From positions 310,001 to 374,000 of the forward strand of contig JAWKXO010000004.1 in NCBI GenBank assembly GCA_041396985.1: a stretch of DNA of 64,000 nucleotides, written 5' to 3'. The translations under genes and the position numbers were made by a program. Every line of letters begins with the position of its first letter. Within the stretch, counting starts at the first letter, position 1. Below are positions 36,167 through 46,300 of this stretch, piece after piece. Below the pieces are notes generated by a model. That model ran no database searches and was not told the origin of the DNA. It saw nothing but the letters and a program-made list of their open reading frames with translations. Source of the stretch: Emcibacteraceae bacterium. GTDB taxonomy: Bacteria > Pseudomonadota > Alphaproteobacteria > Sphingomonadales > Emcibacteraceae.

Positions 36167-37331
36167 AAGCAGTTTCTGAAAACAGCTCACGACCGATGAG
36201 CATACGTCTGATTTCACTGGTACCCGCACCGATTTCAAAAAGCTTCGCATCACGAAGCAATCGACCGGTGGAAAATTCATTAATATAGCCATTCCCACCG
36301 AGACACTGTATCGCCTGAAGTGCCATTTGCGTCGCTTTTTCAGCGGAATATAAAATACAGCCGGCCGCATCCTTACGGGTCGTTTCGCCGCGGTCACAGG
36401 CCATTGCCACTGCATATACATAACTGCGGCAGGCATTTAGCTCAGTATACATATCGGCAACCTTCCCCTGAATGAACTGGAATTCGCCAATCGACTGACC
36501 AAATTGCTTGCGGTCATGAATATAGGGAAGCACGACATCCAGGCACGCCTGCATAATCCCTAGCGGCCCACCAGAAAGAATGACCCTTTCATAATCTAGA
36601 CCGGACATTAATACCCTAACCCCTGAATCCACTGCTCCCAGAACATTGTCCTCCGGCACTTCACAATCTTCAAACACGAGCTCACATGTGTTCGATCCGC
36701 GCATACCAAGCTTGTCAAGTTTTTGTGCCGTTGAAAAACCTTTAAATCCTTTTTCAACAATAAAGGCAGTCATTCCCTTTGATCCTGCTTCCATATTCGT
36801 TTTGGCATAAACCACCAGCACATCAGCATTTGGGCCGTTTGTGATCCACATTTTGGTCCCGTTAAGGATATAGGTATGCCCTTTTTTCTCAGCTTTCAAT
36901 TTCATGCTGACAACATCGGACCCTGCACCGCTTTCACTCATGGCAAGGGCACCGACATGTTCACCGCTGAGCAATTTTGGCAGATATTTTTTCTTTTGTT
37001 CATCACTGCCGTTTCTGTTGATCTGGTTCACGCACAGGTTTGAATGGGCACCGTAGCTAAGACCGACACTGGCGGATGCCCGTGAAATTTCCTCAACCGC
37101 AATCGTATGGGCAAGATAGCCCATTTCCGAACCACCATATTGCTCTGGCACAGTCATACCCAGCAGTCCCAGTTCCCCAAATTTCTGCCACAGGTCTTCC
37201 GGAAAATCATTTTCACGGTCAATTGCTTCGGCGCGGGGCGCGATTTCATCGGCTGAAAATTTACGCACCATGTCACGGAGCATATTAATATCATCACTAT
37301 GACCGAAATTTAAGGATGGATAGGAAACCAT
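36165..37331 (-). CDS. ivd: Isovaleryl-CoA dehydrogenase
   Basis: 388 residues, FAD-dependent acyl-CoA dehydrogenase oxidising isovaleryl-CoA to 3-methylcrotonyl-CoA. Family signatures ALAMSESGAGSDVVSMKLKA and QAIQCLGGNGYINEF are present, as is RLLRDAKLFEIGAGTSEIRRMLIGRE at the end. The neighbours (HMG-CoA lyase, both methylcrotonyl-CoA carboxylase subunits, an enoyl-CoA hydratase) fix the substrate assignment. It is the last gene of the minus-strand leucine operon. Confidence 0.93.
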   Translation of the reverse strand: MVSYPSLNFGHSDDINMLRDMVRKFSADEIAPRAEAIDRENDFPEDLWQKFGELGLLGMTVPEQYGGSEMGYLAHTIAVEEISRASASVGLSYGAHSNLCVNQINRNGSDEQKKKYLPKLLSGEHVGALAMSESGAGSDVVSMKLKAEKKGHTYILNGTKMWITNGPNADVLVVYAKTNMEAGSKGMTAFIVEKGFKGFSTAQKLDKLGMRGSNTCELVFEDCEVPEDNVLGAVDSGVRVLMSGLDYERVILSGGPLGIMQACLDVVLPYIHDRKQFGQSIGEFQFIQGKVADMYTELNACRSYVYAVAMACDRGETTRKDAAGCILYSAEKATQMALQAIQCLGGNGYINEFSTGRLLRDAKLFEIGAGTSEIRRMLIGRELFSETA

Positions 37332-37346
37332 TTTATCACCTTTTCA

Positions 37347-38219
37347 TTAATTCTGAATGCGCGCGAGCGCCTTTGTTACAAAACTTGCTATTTCTATAAT
37401 TTTCTCTAAATCAATGCCTGTACGGATGCCCATTTCCCCAAGCATCGTGAGAACCGCTTCTGTTGCCACATTTCCGCTCGCCCCTTCGGCATAAGGACAT
37501 CCCCCTAACCCGGCAACCGAACTGTCAAAGGTCCTGATCCCCTGTTCGAGCCCCTCTTTGATATTGTTCAGGGCATTTCCATATGTGTCATGGCAATGCA
37601 GTGCCAGATCATTGCTGCTCATTACCGCCTTATGTGCGATCAGAAGTTTCTCAAAATCTTTCGGTTTTCCCTTGCCGATGGTATCGCCAAGGGATATCTG
37701 ATAACAGCCCATTTTCATAAGTTCCTCAGACACCCTAACGACATCTATTGCGGCAATTGCCCCTTCATAAGGACAGTGGGTTACACAGGAAACATAACCA
37801 CGCACAGGCAATTTATGATCAAAGGCAATTTCCATAACAGGTTTGAACCGTTCAATGCTTTCTAGAATGGAACAGTTGATATTGCTTTGACTGAAGCTTT
37901 CCGATGCAGCCGCAAATATGGCCACTTCGTCTGCAGATGCCTTAATTGCCGCCTCAATCCCTTTGACATTTGGTGTAAGGGCCGCATAAGTGACGCCAGA
38001 CACCCGGTCAATAGATGTCATGACATCTGCGTTGTCAGCCATTTGTGGAACCCATTTCGGGGAAACGAAGCTGGTCACTTCAATTTTTCTGAGCCCAGTT
38101 CGTGACAGCCTGTTGATCAGATCAACTTTTGTGGCGGTGCTGACAAATTTTGCTTCATTCTGAAGCCCGTCCCTTGGCCCCACTTCATAAATGATGACGT
38201 CTGTATCACTCATCCCCAT
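37347..38219 (-). CDS. mvaB: Hydroxymethylglutaryl-CoA lyase
   Basis: About 290 residues. It cleaves HMG-CoA to acetyl-CoA and acetoacetate, the last step of leucine degradation. Motifs: YEVGPRDGLQNE at the start of the TIM barrel (metal Asp), YVSCVTHCPYEG, SLGDTIGKG, HCHDTYGNAL and the active-site Cys loop SVAGLGGCPYAEGASGN. I chose ATG 38219 with GGAAAGAG upstream; 38213 (MSDTD) is also possible, and the frame is open to 38249. It overlaps the end of mccA, showing coupling. Confidence 0.93.
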   Translation of the reverse strand: MGMSDTDVIIYEVGPRDGLQNEAKFVSTATKVDLINRLSRTGLRKIEVTSFVSPKWVPQMADNADVMTSIDRVSGVTYAALTPNVKGIEAAIKASADEVAIFAAASESFSQSNINCSILESIERFKPVMEIAFDHKLPVRGYVSCVTHCPYEGAIAAIDVVRVSEELMKMGCYQISLGDTIGKGKPKDFEKLLIAHKAVMSSNDLALHCHDTYGNALNNIKEGLEQGIRTFDSSVAGLGGCPYAEGASGNVATEAVLTMLGEMGIRTGIDLEKIIEIASFVTKALARIQN

Positions 38220-40197
38220 CTCTTTCCGCAATTCTGAAGAGGACCTCACCGTCTGATACCTGCATTTCCAGCTTCAAGTCATTAAAGTGAACGATACCCT
38301 TGCGTGGCGCTTTGATGGTATGTTCCATTTTCATGGCTTCCAGGATAACAAGCGGTTCACCCTCTTCAACTTCTGCACCATCCTCCACAAGGATATTTGA
38401 AACTTTTCCAGGCATTGGCGTGATGACTGTCCCGCTTTTGGCCTGATCATCCTGTTTGTCTGCCCCGGGAATATAATGATGAAGATAGGCGACTTTACCA
38501 TCACAAAATACTGTAAAATCCTGTTTTTGCATGATGACCTTGCCGCTGATCTTCCGTCCGTCAATCAGAATACTGAAGTCATCCTGAACTTTTTTGAGCA
38601 ATTTAACTTTAAACGACCTGTCAGAAACGGAAATTTCAAATCCATCCTTAAGGTATGTCACACCAACTTCATGGGAATTGTTATTCGCCGTAAATGTCAA
38701 ATTTACTTTAAGGTTATGATTCAGCTGCCAGCCGTCTGTCCAATCCCAAACATCCTGTCCTTCCATATGCGGCATAAGGTCTGATAACGCGGCAAGAACC
38801 AATACCGGCACTGGCATTTCATCAAAACGTCTTGTCAGCTCAACTCTATGTTTTTCTATAAAACCGGTATCAAAGTCAGCAACACTGAAAGATTTATTCA
38901 TGAATACATGATAAAGAAATTCCAGATTGGTTTTTACACCGGCGATGGCCGTATTTTTAATGACCCGTCGCATATGCCGGAGTGCTTCACTGCGGTTCTG
39001 ACCCCAGACAACCAGTTTGGCGATCATCGGGTCATAATAAATGCTGATCTCGTCGCCCTGATCAATTCCACTATCGAGCCGAAAATTAAGATCAGGTGCC
39101 GGACAACTGAAATAATTAATTTTCCCTGTTTGCGGCAAAAAATTATTACCCGGGTCTTCAGCATATAGGCGCGCTTCAAACGCGTGACCGTTTAGCTTTA
39201 TATCATCCTGCTTTAGCGGAAGTCTTTCACCCGCTGCAACACGTAATTGCCATTCAACAAGATCAAGTCCGGTAATCATTTCTGTAACCGGATGCTCGAC
39301 TTGTAGACGCGTATTCATTTCCATAAAATAAAAGGGTGCGTCCTTTAAGCCATTTTCAACATCAACTATAAATTCAATAGTTCCGGCCCCGCGATATTTT
39401 ATCGCCTTTGCCGCCCGGGTTGCTGTTTCCCCAATTTCATAGCGCATATCATCACTCAGGTCGGGAGCTGGTGCTTCTTCGATAATTTTCTGATGACGCC
39501 GCTGCAATGAACAGTCCCGCTCATGAAGGTAGACGGCATTTCCAACCATATCGGCAAATATCTGTACCTCGATATGCCGTGCCTTTCGGATATATTTCTC
39601 AAGCAGCACCCGGTCATTGCCAAATGACGCTTTTGCTTCACGTTTAGCACTGCTGAGGGCCTGTGCAAATTGACCACTATTCTCAACCAGTCTCATCCCC
39701 TTGCCACCGCCACCGGCGACCGCCTTGATCAGGAGCGGATATCCAATGTCATCTGCTTTTTCAGATAAAAATACAGCGTCCTGATGATCACCGTCATAAC
39801 CCGGAACCACGGGAACGCCCGCTTCCTCCATTGCTTTTTTGGCCTGGTCTTTGAGCCCCATCAGTCTGATGGCATCAGCAGTTGGGCCGATAAAACGAAT
39901 TTCCGCTTCTTCACAGTCGCGGGCAAATTCTTCATTTTCTGATAAAAATCCGTACCCCGGATGAATAGCACTGGCACCGCTTTTACGGGCCGTTGCAATA
40001 ATTTTGCTGCCATTTAGATAACTGTCCGCGGCATCAGCTGCGCCAATTTCATAGGCTTCATCAGCAAGCCTTACATGGCGTGCCGATGCATCAACACTTG
40101 AATAAACAGCGACCGTTTTGATGCCTATTTTTCTTGCCGTCTTTATAATCCGGCAGGCAATTTCACCACGGTTGGCAATAAGAATTTTTTCAAACAT
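38206..40197 (-). CDS. mccA: Methylcrotonyl-CoA carboxylase biotin-containing (alpha) subunit
   Basis: 663 residues: biotin carboxylase (1-450) with MFEKILIANRGEIACRI, KAVAGGGGKGMRLVE, HIEVQIFAD, EMNTRLQVEHPVTE; a linker domain; and a C-terminal biotinyl domain with EAMKMEH, whose Lys carries biotin. It carboxylates 3-methylcrotonyl-CoA together with the beta subunit. The start overlaps the preceding hydratase gene by eight bases. Propionyl- and geranyl-CoA carboxylases are similar, but the cluster argues for methylcrotonyl-CoA. Confidence 0.92.
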   Translation of the reverse strand: MFEKILIANRGEIACRIIKTARKIGIKTVAVYSSVDASARHVRLADEAYEIGAADAADSYLNGSKIIATARKSGASAIHPGYGFLSENEEFARDCEEAEIRFIGPTADAIRLMGLKDQAKKAMEEAGVPVVPGYDGDHQDAVFLSEKADDIGYPLLIKAVAGGGGKGMRLVENSGQFAQALSSAKREAKASFGNDRVLLEKYIRKARHIEVQIFADMVGNAVYLHERDCSLQRRHQKIIEEAPAPDLSDDMRYEIGETATRAAKAIKYRGAGTIEFIVDVENGLKDAPFYFMEMNTRLQVEHPVTEMITGLDLVEWQLRVAAGERLPLKQDDIKLNGHAFEARLYAEDPGNNFLPQTGKINYFSCPAPDLNFRLDSGIDQGDEISIYYDPMIAKLVVWGQNRSEALRHMRRVIKNTAIAGVKTNLEFLYHVFMNKSFSVADFDTGFIEKHRVELTRRFDEMPVPVLVLAALSDLMPHMEGQDVWDWTDGWQLNHNLKVNLTFTANNNSHEVGVTYLKDGFEISVSDRSFKVKLLKKVQDDFSILIDGRKISGKVIMQKQDFTVFCDGKVAYLHHYIPGADKQDDQAKSGTVITPMPGKVSNILVEDGAEVEEGEPLVILEAMKMEHTIKAPRKGIVHFNDLKLEMQVSDGEVLFRIAERDGDE

Positions 40198-40978
40198 CTT
40201 CTGTCCAATCGGGTTTTTTCTTGCTTAAAAAAGCATTTAATCCTTTGGCCGCTTCAGCTGACACTCTGGCCGCAGCAATTCTTTTTGCGCTGTCCCGCCT
40301 TATTTCGTCAGAAATCGGAACATCATTATAGTCTATGGCCAGCATTTTTGCTTTTTTCATGGCACCTGGCGCATTGCTACGTAAAGTATAGAGCAGGCTT
40401 TCAACCTTGCTCTGAAGATCTTCAAAAGACGTATAAATCTCATGAATAAGTCCGATCTCAAGTGCCTTCTCACAGCCGAACCTTTCCCCTGTCTGGAAAT
40501 AACGTTTTGCGTATCGTCCCCCGATGGCATTGATAACATATGGTGAAATGGTTGCCGGAATTAACCCTAAAGTGACTTCAGACATAGAAAATTTGCTTTG
40601 TTCATCGGCATAGACAATATCAGAACAGCTGATCAAGCCAATGGCACCTCCCATATTAGCGCCCTGAACACAGGTAATTGTCAGCTGGGGTAAATGATAT
40701 AAGGCATTCAGCATGTTGCTTAGCTTCATCGCATCCTGAAAGTTTTCCTCTTCTGAATAGCCCGCTGCCTGCTTCATCCATTTCAAATCAGCCCCTGCCG
40801 TGAAACTTGCCCCGGTACCGGAAAGAAGAAGTATATTTGTATTCGGGCAGCTTGCAAGATCATGAAATGCCGCCGTCAGGTCGGCAATCATTTGTGCGTT
40901 AAAGGCATTATGCACTTCGGGGCGGTTAAGGATAATACGGGCAATACCGTCTTCAGATTTTTCAAATAATATTGTCAT
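40190..40978 (-). CDS. Enoyl-CoA hydratase, probably methylglutaconyl-CoA hydratase
   Basis: 262 residues of the crotonase family. It has NRPEVHNAFNAQMI, the oxyanion-hole segment GASFTAGADLKWM, GANMGGAIGLISCSDIVYA and FSMSEVTLGLIPATISPYV with the catalytic acidic residues in SEV. Its position between mccB and mccA assigns it to the hydration of 3-methylglutaconyl-CoA to HMG-CoA (the liuC step). Four bases separate it from mccB. Confidence 0.9.
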   Translation of the reverse strand: MTILFEKSEDGIARIILNRPEVHNAFNAQMIADLTAAFHDLASCPNTNILLLSGTGASFTAGADLKWMKQAAGYSEEENFQDAMKLSNMLNALYHLPQLTITCVQGANMGGAIGLISCSDIVYADEQSKFSMSEVTLGLIPATISPYVINAIGGRYAKRYFQTGERFGCEKALEIGLIHEIYTSFEDLQSKVESLLYTLRSNAPGAMKKAKMLAIDYNDVPISDEIRRDSAKRIAAARVSAEAAKGLNAFLSKKKPDWTEDV

Positions 40979-40981
40979 GAT

Positions 40982-42589
40982 TTACATCCTGAATATGCCG
41001 AATTTTGTTTCTTTTATGGGTGCATTAAGGCTGGCCGATAAAGACAGGCCAAGGACCCGCCTGGTATCCGCTGGGTCAATAACACCGTCATCCCAAAGCC
41101 GCGCCGAAGAATAATAGGGGTGGCCCTGATGCTCATATTGCGCGGTTATCGGCTTTTTAAATTCTTCTTCCTCACTGACTGACCATTTTTCCCCTTTGCG
41201 TTCCATTCCTTCCCGTTTTACCGTTGCCAGAACACCCGCCGCCTGTTCCCCGCCCATAACGGAAATTCTTGCATTCGGCCACATCCATAGGAACCGGGGA
41301 TCATAAGCACGGCCACACATGCCATAATTGCCCGCACCGAATGACCCGCCAATTATAACCGTAAATTTTGGCACATTGGCACAGGACACGGCCGTAACCA
41401 TCTTCGCGCCGTCACGGGCTATACCGCCCGTTTCATATTTTTCCCCAACCATAAACCCGGTAATATTCTGTAAGAAGACCAGCGGAATTTTTCGGGCAGC
41501 GCAGAGCTCGATAAAATGTGCGCCTTTCAATGCCGATTGTGAAAAAAGCACCCCGTTATTGGCTATGATACCCACCGGCATACCGTAAATATGCGCAAAA
41601 CCACAAACCAGCGTTGGACCATAACGTTTCTTAAATTCATCAAATTCGCTGCCATCAACAATGCGGGCGATCACTTCCCTCACATCATAGGGAATCTTAA
41701 GCTCAGTCGGGACTATTCCATACAGCTCTTCAACATCATAAAGTGGCTCAATTGTTTCTTTGGTAACCAGATCATGTTTTTTGCTTCGGTTCAGATTGCT
41801 GACGATAGACCGGGTAATTTCAAGCGCATGATTATCATCATCCGCCAGATGATCCGCAACACCGGAAATTCGTGTATGGACATCTCCGCCGCCAAGGGCT
41901 TCTGCTGTTACTTCTTCTCCTGTTGCGGCCTTGACCAGTGGCGGCCCGGCAAGAAATATTGTGCCCTGATCCCTGACAATCACATTTTCATCGCTCATTG
42001 CCGGGACATATGCGCCACCAGCCGTACAGGAGCCCATAACCACCGCTATCTGCGGAATATTATTGGCTGACATTTTAGCCTGATTATAAAATATGCGTCC
42101 GAAATGATCCCTGTCCGGAAATACTTCATCCTGATTTGGCAGATTGGCACCGCCACTATCAACCAGATAAATACAGGGAAGATTATTAGCCGCAGCTATT
42201 TCCTGCGCGCGCAGATGTTTTTTTACGGTCAGCGGAAAATAGGTACCGCCCTTAACGGTCGCATCATTACAAATAATGACACATTCCTGCCCTGATACCC
42301 TTCCTATTCCGGTAATAATTCCGGCGGCCGGTACTTCAGCATCATAAACCTCAAAAGCCGCTAACTGCGAAAATTCCAAAAATGCGCTACCCTTATCAAG
42401 CAGACGTCGTATACGGTCACGCGCCAACAGTTTGCCGCGCTCAATATGACGCTGGCGTGATTTCTCATCACCCCCCAATTCTATTCTGGTAATTTTGTCA
42501 TGGAGGTCAGATAAAAGCGCATCCATTTTGGTTTTATTCGCCATGAATTCTGATCCTTCCGGATCAATAGAGCTTTTTATGACAGCCAT
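40982..42589 (-). CDS. mccB: Methylcrotonyl-CoA carboxylase carboxyltransferase (beta) subunit
   Basis: 535 residues with both carboxyltransferase halves. N-terminal RDRIRRLLDKGSAFLEFS, CTAGGAYVPAMSDENVIV and GTIFLAGPPLVKAATGE; C-terminal LVFLQNITGFMVGEKYE, GGSFGAGNYGMCGRAYDPRFLW and the end GAPIKETKFGIFRM-like tail (here NAPIKETKFGIFRM). These match MCC beta rather than PccB. It is the first gene of the leucine operon on the minus strand; the start could be ATG 42589 or an internal Met near residue 16. Confidence 0.93.
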   Translation of the reverse strand: MAVIKSSIDPEGSEFMANKTKMDALLSDLHDKITRIELGGDEKSRQRHIERGKLLARDRIRRLLDKGSAFLEFSQLAAFEVYDAEVPAAGIITGIGRVSGQECVIICNDATVKGGTYFPLTVKKHLRAQEIAAANNLPCIYLVDSGGANLPNQDEVFPDRDHFGRIFYNQAKMSANNIPQIAVVMGSCTAGGAYVPAMSDENVIVRDQGTIFLAGPPLVKAATGEEVTAEALGGGDVHTRISGVADHLADDDNHALEITRSIVSNLNRSKKHDLVTKETIEPLYDVEELYGIVPTELKIPYDVREVIARIVDGSEFDEFKKRYGPTLVCGFAHIYGMPVGIIANNGVLFSQSALKGAHFIELCAARKIPLVFLQNITGFMVGEKYETGGIARDGAKMVTAVSCANVPKFTVIIGGSFGAGNYGMCGRAYDPRFLWMWPNARISVMGGEQAAGVLATVKREGMERKGEKWSVSEEEEFKKPITAQYEHQGHPYYSSARLWDDGVIDPADTRRVLGLSLSASLNAPIKETKFGIFRM

Positions 42590-42671
42590 AATTATTCACC
42601 CCTGCTTTATGTTGAGGTTTAAAGAATAGCAAATTTCTTATTATAGATAAAATTAATAATATTTATTCTAT

Positions 42672-43607
42672 TCATAGATAATTTCTATTAATAATATCCA
42701 TTATCTCATCATATTGCCGTTTGGTTCTGATCTCATTGAAAAACACATCCGCCTCCCTATATTGACGCATAAGATAACGGCACCATTGTTTTATCCGGTT
42801 AGGCACCAGATTACGGTTTTTAACATCCCTTCTTGCCTGTGCATACTGAACCATAAGAGTGCACGTCTCCTTCCAACTTAAAGGAACAGCATCTTTTTTG
42901 ATCACATCTGCCAAATTGGGTAATGAAAGGCCGCCCCGACCAATCATAATATCCGCGCACTCACTTTCCCGGATACAGTTCATGGCATCCTCCTTCGACC
43001 AGATATCCCCATTGGCAACCACAGGCAGCTTTACATGTTTTTTTATTTTAGCAATCCAGTGCCAGTGTGCCGGTGGTTTATACCCTTCGACTTTGGTGCG
43101 AGCGTGGATGGCCAGGCTCGTGGCACCCGCCGCTTCAATAGAAACTGCATTTTCAATGGCTAGAGTTTTATCCTCATACCCAAGTCGCATTTTCACCGTT
43201 ACAGGAATGTCCTTATTCACCGCTTTGCGAACTTCGCTTACAATACCAAAAACGGTCTCCGGTTCCGTTAAAAGAATGGATCCTCCTCTATGATTGTTTA
43301 CCGTTTTAGCCGGACAGCCAAAATTTAGATCAATGCCGGGCGCTCCCAACTCAGCTGCCCGATTTGCATTTTCCGCCATCCAGTTTTTATCCTGGCCCAG
43401 CAATTGAATAAAAACCGGCGTGCCTGATGATGTCCGTCCGCCTGCTAACAGTTCGGGCGAATATTTTATAAATTGAGTTTTTGATAATAGATGATCATTA
43501 ACGCGGATAAATTCGGTAACGGCATGATCATATGATCCACCCGCGGTTAATTGTTCGCGCATTGCGAAATCAATTACACCTTCCATGGGTGCCAAAATTA
43601 TTTTCAT
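42672..43607 (-). CDS. dusC: tRNA-dihydrouridine synthase, DusC-like
   Basis: 311 residues. FMN-dependent reduction of uridine in tRNA. Motifs: ILAPMEGVIDFAMRE at the start, VFIQLLGQD, LNFGCPAKTVNNHRGGS with the catalytic Cys, VKMRLGYED, LAIHARTKVEGY and VVANGDIWSKEDA. The GCPAKTVN-HRGG signature points to DusC (U16) rather than DusA or DusB. It lies four bases after the serine-hydrolase gene on the same strand, and is likely cotranscribed. Confidence 0.88.
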   Translation of the reverse strand: MKIILAPMEGVIDFAMREQLTAGGSYDHAVTEFIRVNDHLLSKTQFIKYSPELLAGGRTSSGTPVFIQLLGQDKNWMAENANRAAELGAPGIDLNFGCPAKTVNNHRGGSILLTEPETVFGIVSEVRKAVNKDIPVTVKMRLGYEDKTLAIENAVSIEAAGATSLAIHARTKVEGYKPPAHWHWIAKIKKHVKLPVVANGDIWSKEDAMNCIRESECADIMIGRGGLSLPNLADVIKKDAVPLSWKETCTLMVQYAQARRDVKNRNLVPNRIKQWCRYLMRQYREADVFFNEIRTKRQYDEIMDIINRNYL

Positions 43608-43610
43608 TTA

Positions 43611-44840
43611 TTATAAAGCTGGAACGGCTAACGGTTTATCACGCGGCACTATTGAGGTGACAATATTAACTCTTCTCTTGGGCACAGGCTTTTTAACAAC
43701 TTTTGCAACAGTTATTTTCGGCTCCGGTGTAAATACTTCTGTCCAGAATTTTGCATTAAGATCGCCACCCATTCTGGTTTCCGCATTCAGAAGCATCACA
43801 AGTGCAAGATTTTTTTCCGTTGAATAGGCAATTTCTGAACGGAACCCGGCAACAGACCCGCCATGATAAATAAGTTCCGTATCCCCAACATCATAAATGC
43901 GCCAACCATATCCGTAATAGGCATTTTTAAGAATAGACCGCCAGTTACGTTTTCTCATCTCTTTTAAAGTGCGGATATGTTTTGTTGTTACCGTATCTAT
44001 AACAGTTTGGGGATATGCCTGTGGGAATGCGCCCATCTGCGCCATGACCCATTTTGCCATATCAGAAATACTGGCATTGACACCCGCTGCCGGCAAAAGA
44101 TGATAATAACTTGGTGTTACTTTGGTTTTTGTCCAGCCTCTTTTTGTAAGAACATGGGGTTCTGCATGATTAGGATTTCCCAGAAAAGCCTCATACCCCA
44201 GTGAAGCATGCTCCATGCCAAGAGGGTCAAAAATATAGCTATACATAAGATCGGTATAGCTAGAGGAAGTGGCACGCTCAATCACCGGCTGGATCAGACT
44301 GTAAAGCACATTTTGATACCCATAACATTCCCCAAGCTTGCAACTTGGATCAATATCCTTGAATTTGGCAATAATTTTTGACATGGGATAATTGGCTTCT
44401 ACCAGATTATCATAGGCATTATGAACGAGGCTGGAACTTTGGCTAAGGATGTGATTTACGGTTAGATTGTTGGTATAATTGCTGGATTTAAATCTGAATT
44501 CGGGAACATAATCGACAATTTTATCGTCCCAGTGAAATTTATCTTCTGCGACAAGTTCCGCAGTGAGGCCAGCAGCAAAAGTTTTGGATACGCTCGCCAG
44601 TCTGAAAACAGTATTTTCATCAACAGGTGCAGTTCCCCCTTTTGCGCGAACACCGACCCCTTTCATGGCAATGACCTCACCATTATGGATAATGGCATAG
44701 GCACCACCGGGCACATTATTTTTCTTGAGTTCTTCCTGGAAGTCTTTTTCGAAATTGGCAACAATCTCGTCTATCGAAGCAGCGGAGGCAACCGATACGA
44801 GACAAAAAAACAATAAACCAACAAAACTTAAAAATCGCAT
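43611..44840 (-). CDS. Secreted serine hydrolase of the beta-lactamase/esterase class C family
   Basis: 409 residues. Signal peptide MRFLSFVGLLFFCLVSVASAAS. The class C-like catalytic triad is visible: Ser in ASVSKTF (SxxK), Tyr in YGYQNVLYS (YxN) and YHGGSVAGF (the KTG-equivalent HxG). The beta-lactamase fold also covers esterases and D-aminopeptidases, and the HGG variant is more common in esterases and peptidases than in true AmpC. The C-terminal 60 residues are basic and proline-rich. Substrate not assignable. Confidence 0.85.
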   Translation of the reverse strand: MRFLSFVGLLFFCLVSVASAASIDEIVANFEKDFQEELKKNNVPGGAYAIIHNGEVIAMKGVGVRAKGGTAPVDENTVFRLASVSKTFAAGLTAELVAEDKFHWDDKIVDYVPEFRFKSSNYTNNLTVNHILSQSSSLVHNAYDNLVEANYPMSKIIAKFKDIDPSCKLGECYGYQNVLYSLIQPVIERATSSSYTDLMYSYIFDPLGMEHASLGYEAFLGNPNHAEPHVLTKRGWTKTKVTPSYYHLLPAAGVNASISDMAKWVMAQMGAFPQAYPQTVIDTVTTKHIRTLKEMRKRNWRSILKNAYYGYGWRIYDVGDTELIYHGGSVAGFRSEIAYSTEKNLALVMLLNAETRMGGDLNAKFWTEVFTPEPKITVAKVVKKPVPKRRVNIVTSIVPRDKPLAVPAL

Positions 44841-44898
44841 GTATTATTCCGCTTTAAAAAGCAACCCATCCCTTACCCTAAACTATAACCGAAAAGGG

Positions 44899-45273
44899 TT
44901 AATCTTTAAATAATTCATTTATTTTTTGATAACTGTACAGCAAATAAGTGAAAATTGGAACTAAAACTGCAACAATTATCGGTGCCCAGATAGACAAATA
45001 GGTCTTTGATGCCAATGTAGGGGAATAAAAAATTGCCAGAAATGAGCCAAAATCACCAATCACAAAAAGCCAGAACAGAACCAACTTGGGCCACTTAAAT
45101 CCTTTTCTGCTATAGTAAATTAAATTCCCCAACACTATTGCCGGTGCAAAAAAACGTGTGGTTGGAATGATAAAATGATGTTCAAGAACACTTTGTTCAA
45201 AGGTTTTCCAGACCAAAAACAGAATAACCAGAGAGACCAGACTTTCCGGCCAGTTTTTCTTAATTCCTTCCAT
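44899..45273 (-). CDS. Small hydrophobic membrane protein, unknown
   Basis: 124 residues with four predicted transmembrane segments (SLVSLVILFLVWKTF, FFAPAIVLGNLIYYS, LVLFWLFVIGDFGSFLAIFY, WAPIIVAVLVPIFTYLLYSY) and charged ends. No family recognised. It lies between the serine hydrolase and a divergent LysR gene. The ATG has GGAGCATT ahead of it (reading GGGAGC), a usable ribosome site. Confidence 0.6.
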   Translation of the reverse strand: MEGIKKNWPESLVSLVILFLVWKTFEQSVLEHHFIIPTTRFFAPAIVLGNLIYYSRKGFKWPKLVLFWLFVIGDFGSFLAIFYSPTLASKTYLSIWAPIIVAVLVPIFTYLLYSYQKINELFKD

Positions 45274-45387
45274 GTAAATGCTCCCTCATAATTTTTATTT
45301 GTATTTTTACCTTAAAAATACGGATTTTACAAACACCATAAACATAGATAGTATCTATCAATAAATAAATTAGCGAAAAAAATATCA

Positions 45388-46287
45388 ATGATAGAGAATT
45401 ATCAGCTTCGTTATTTTCTGGCTGTGGTCGAAACCGGTAGTTTTACAAAAGCCGCCAAAAGGGTTTTTGTCACGCAGCCCACATTATCAGCTGGGATAAA
45501 AAAACTGGAAGCGGATCTGGGTAGCAAACTTTTTGACCGCACATCAAAAAGAGTATTCCTGACCGAAAGTGGCACCAGATTTGTTCCCCACGCAAAATCA
45601 ATTCTTTATCAGCTTAACCTGGCGGAAGCGGATATAAAATCTACCGGTCAGTCGCATCTTTTACGCCTTGGTATCCTTATGACAATTCCAGCAGCGATTA
45701 TTGCCAATATACTCACAGCATTTAACAGGGAGGTCGGCGGACTGGTAACAGAACTTTTCGAAGGTACGGAGCAGGAAATCCAGAACCGTCTTGATGAAGG
45801 AAAAATTGATATTGCCCTGACAATCCTGCGCCCGACATTAAAACTGGAAAAAATACCCCTTTATAAGGAGGGTTATTCGGTTGCGCTCGCAGAACACCAC
45901 CCGCTTGCCCAGCAAAAGGTGCCGATCCATCCGGCTGAATTTGCCGGTGAGCCAACAATCGTCAGGTCCCGCTGCGAAATTTTGAGTGAAACCAGCCGTT
46001 TTTTTACCGATCATAATGTCCGCCCCCGACTTGTTTATAACACTGCCCAGGACGAAAGGGCGCTTTCAATGGTGGCCGCTGGGGTCGGATTTACCACAAT
46101 GCCTGATCACTACCAGGCAGACGGGGTTAAGCGGATTAAAATGATCGGCTATGATTTTTTGCGGGAAATAGGACTTGTAAAAACCGCTTATCAGTTAAGC
46201 GGGGAAAGATCCGCCCTGATTGATCAGTTCTGTACATTTTCAAAGGTCCAGCTGCCGGAAATCACCTTTAACCGGGAGCAACTATGA
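45388..46287 (+). CDS. LysR-family transcriptional regulator
   Basis: 299 residues. N-terminal winged helix MIENYQLRYFLAVVETGSFTKAAKRVFVTQPTLSAGIKKLEADLG, the standard LysR DNA-binding motif, followed by a periplasmic-binding-type effector domain. The AEC transporter gene starts 13 bases later on the same strand, so regulator and transporter probably form a unit, and the effector may be the transported acid or a related compound. Confidence 0.92.
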   Translation: MIENYQLRYFLAVVETGSFTKAAKRVFVTQPTLSAGIKKLEADLGSKLFDRTSKRVFLTESGTRFVPHAKSILYQLNLAEADIKSTGQSHLLRLGILMTIPAAIIANILTAFNREVGGLVTELFEGTEQEIQNRLDEGKIDIALTILRPTLKLEKIPLYKEGYSVALAEHHPLAQQKVPIHPAEFAGEPTIVRSRCEILSETSRFFTDHNVRPRLVYNTAQDERALSMVAAGVGFTTMPDHYQADGVKRIKMIGYDFLREIGLVKTAYQLSGERSALIDQFCTFSKVQLPEITFNREQL

Positions 46288-46300
46288 TATTGGAACATTT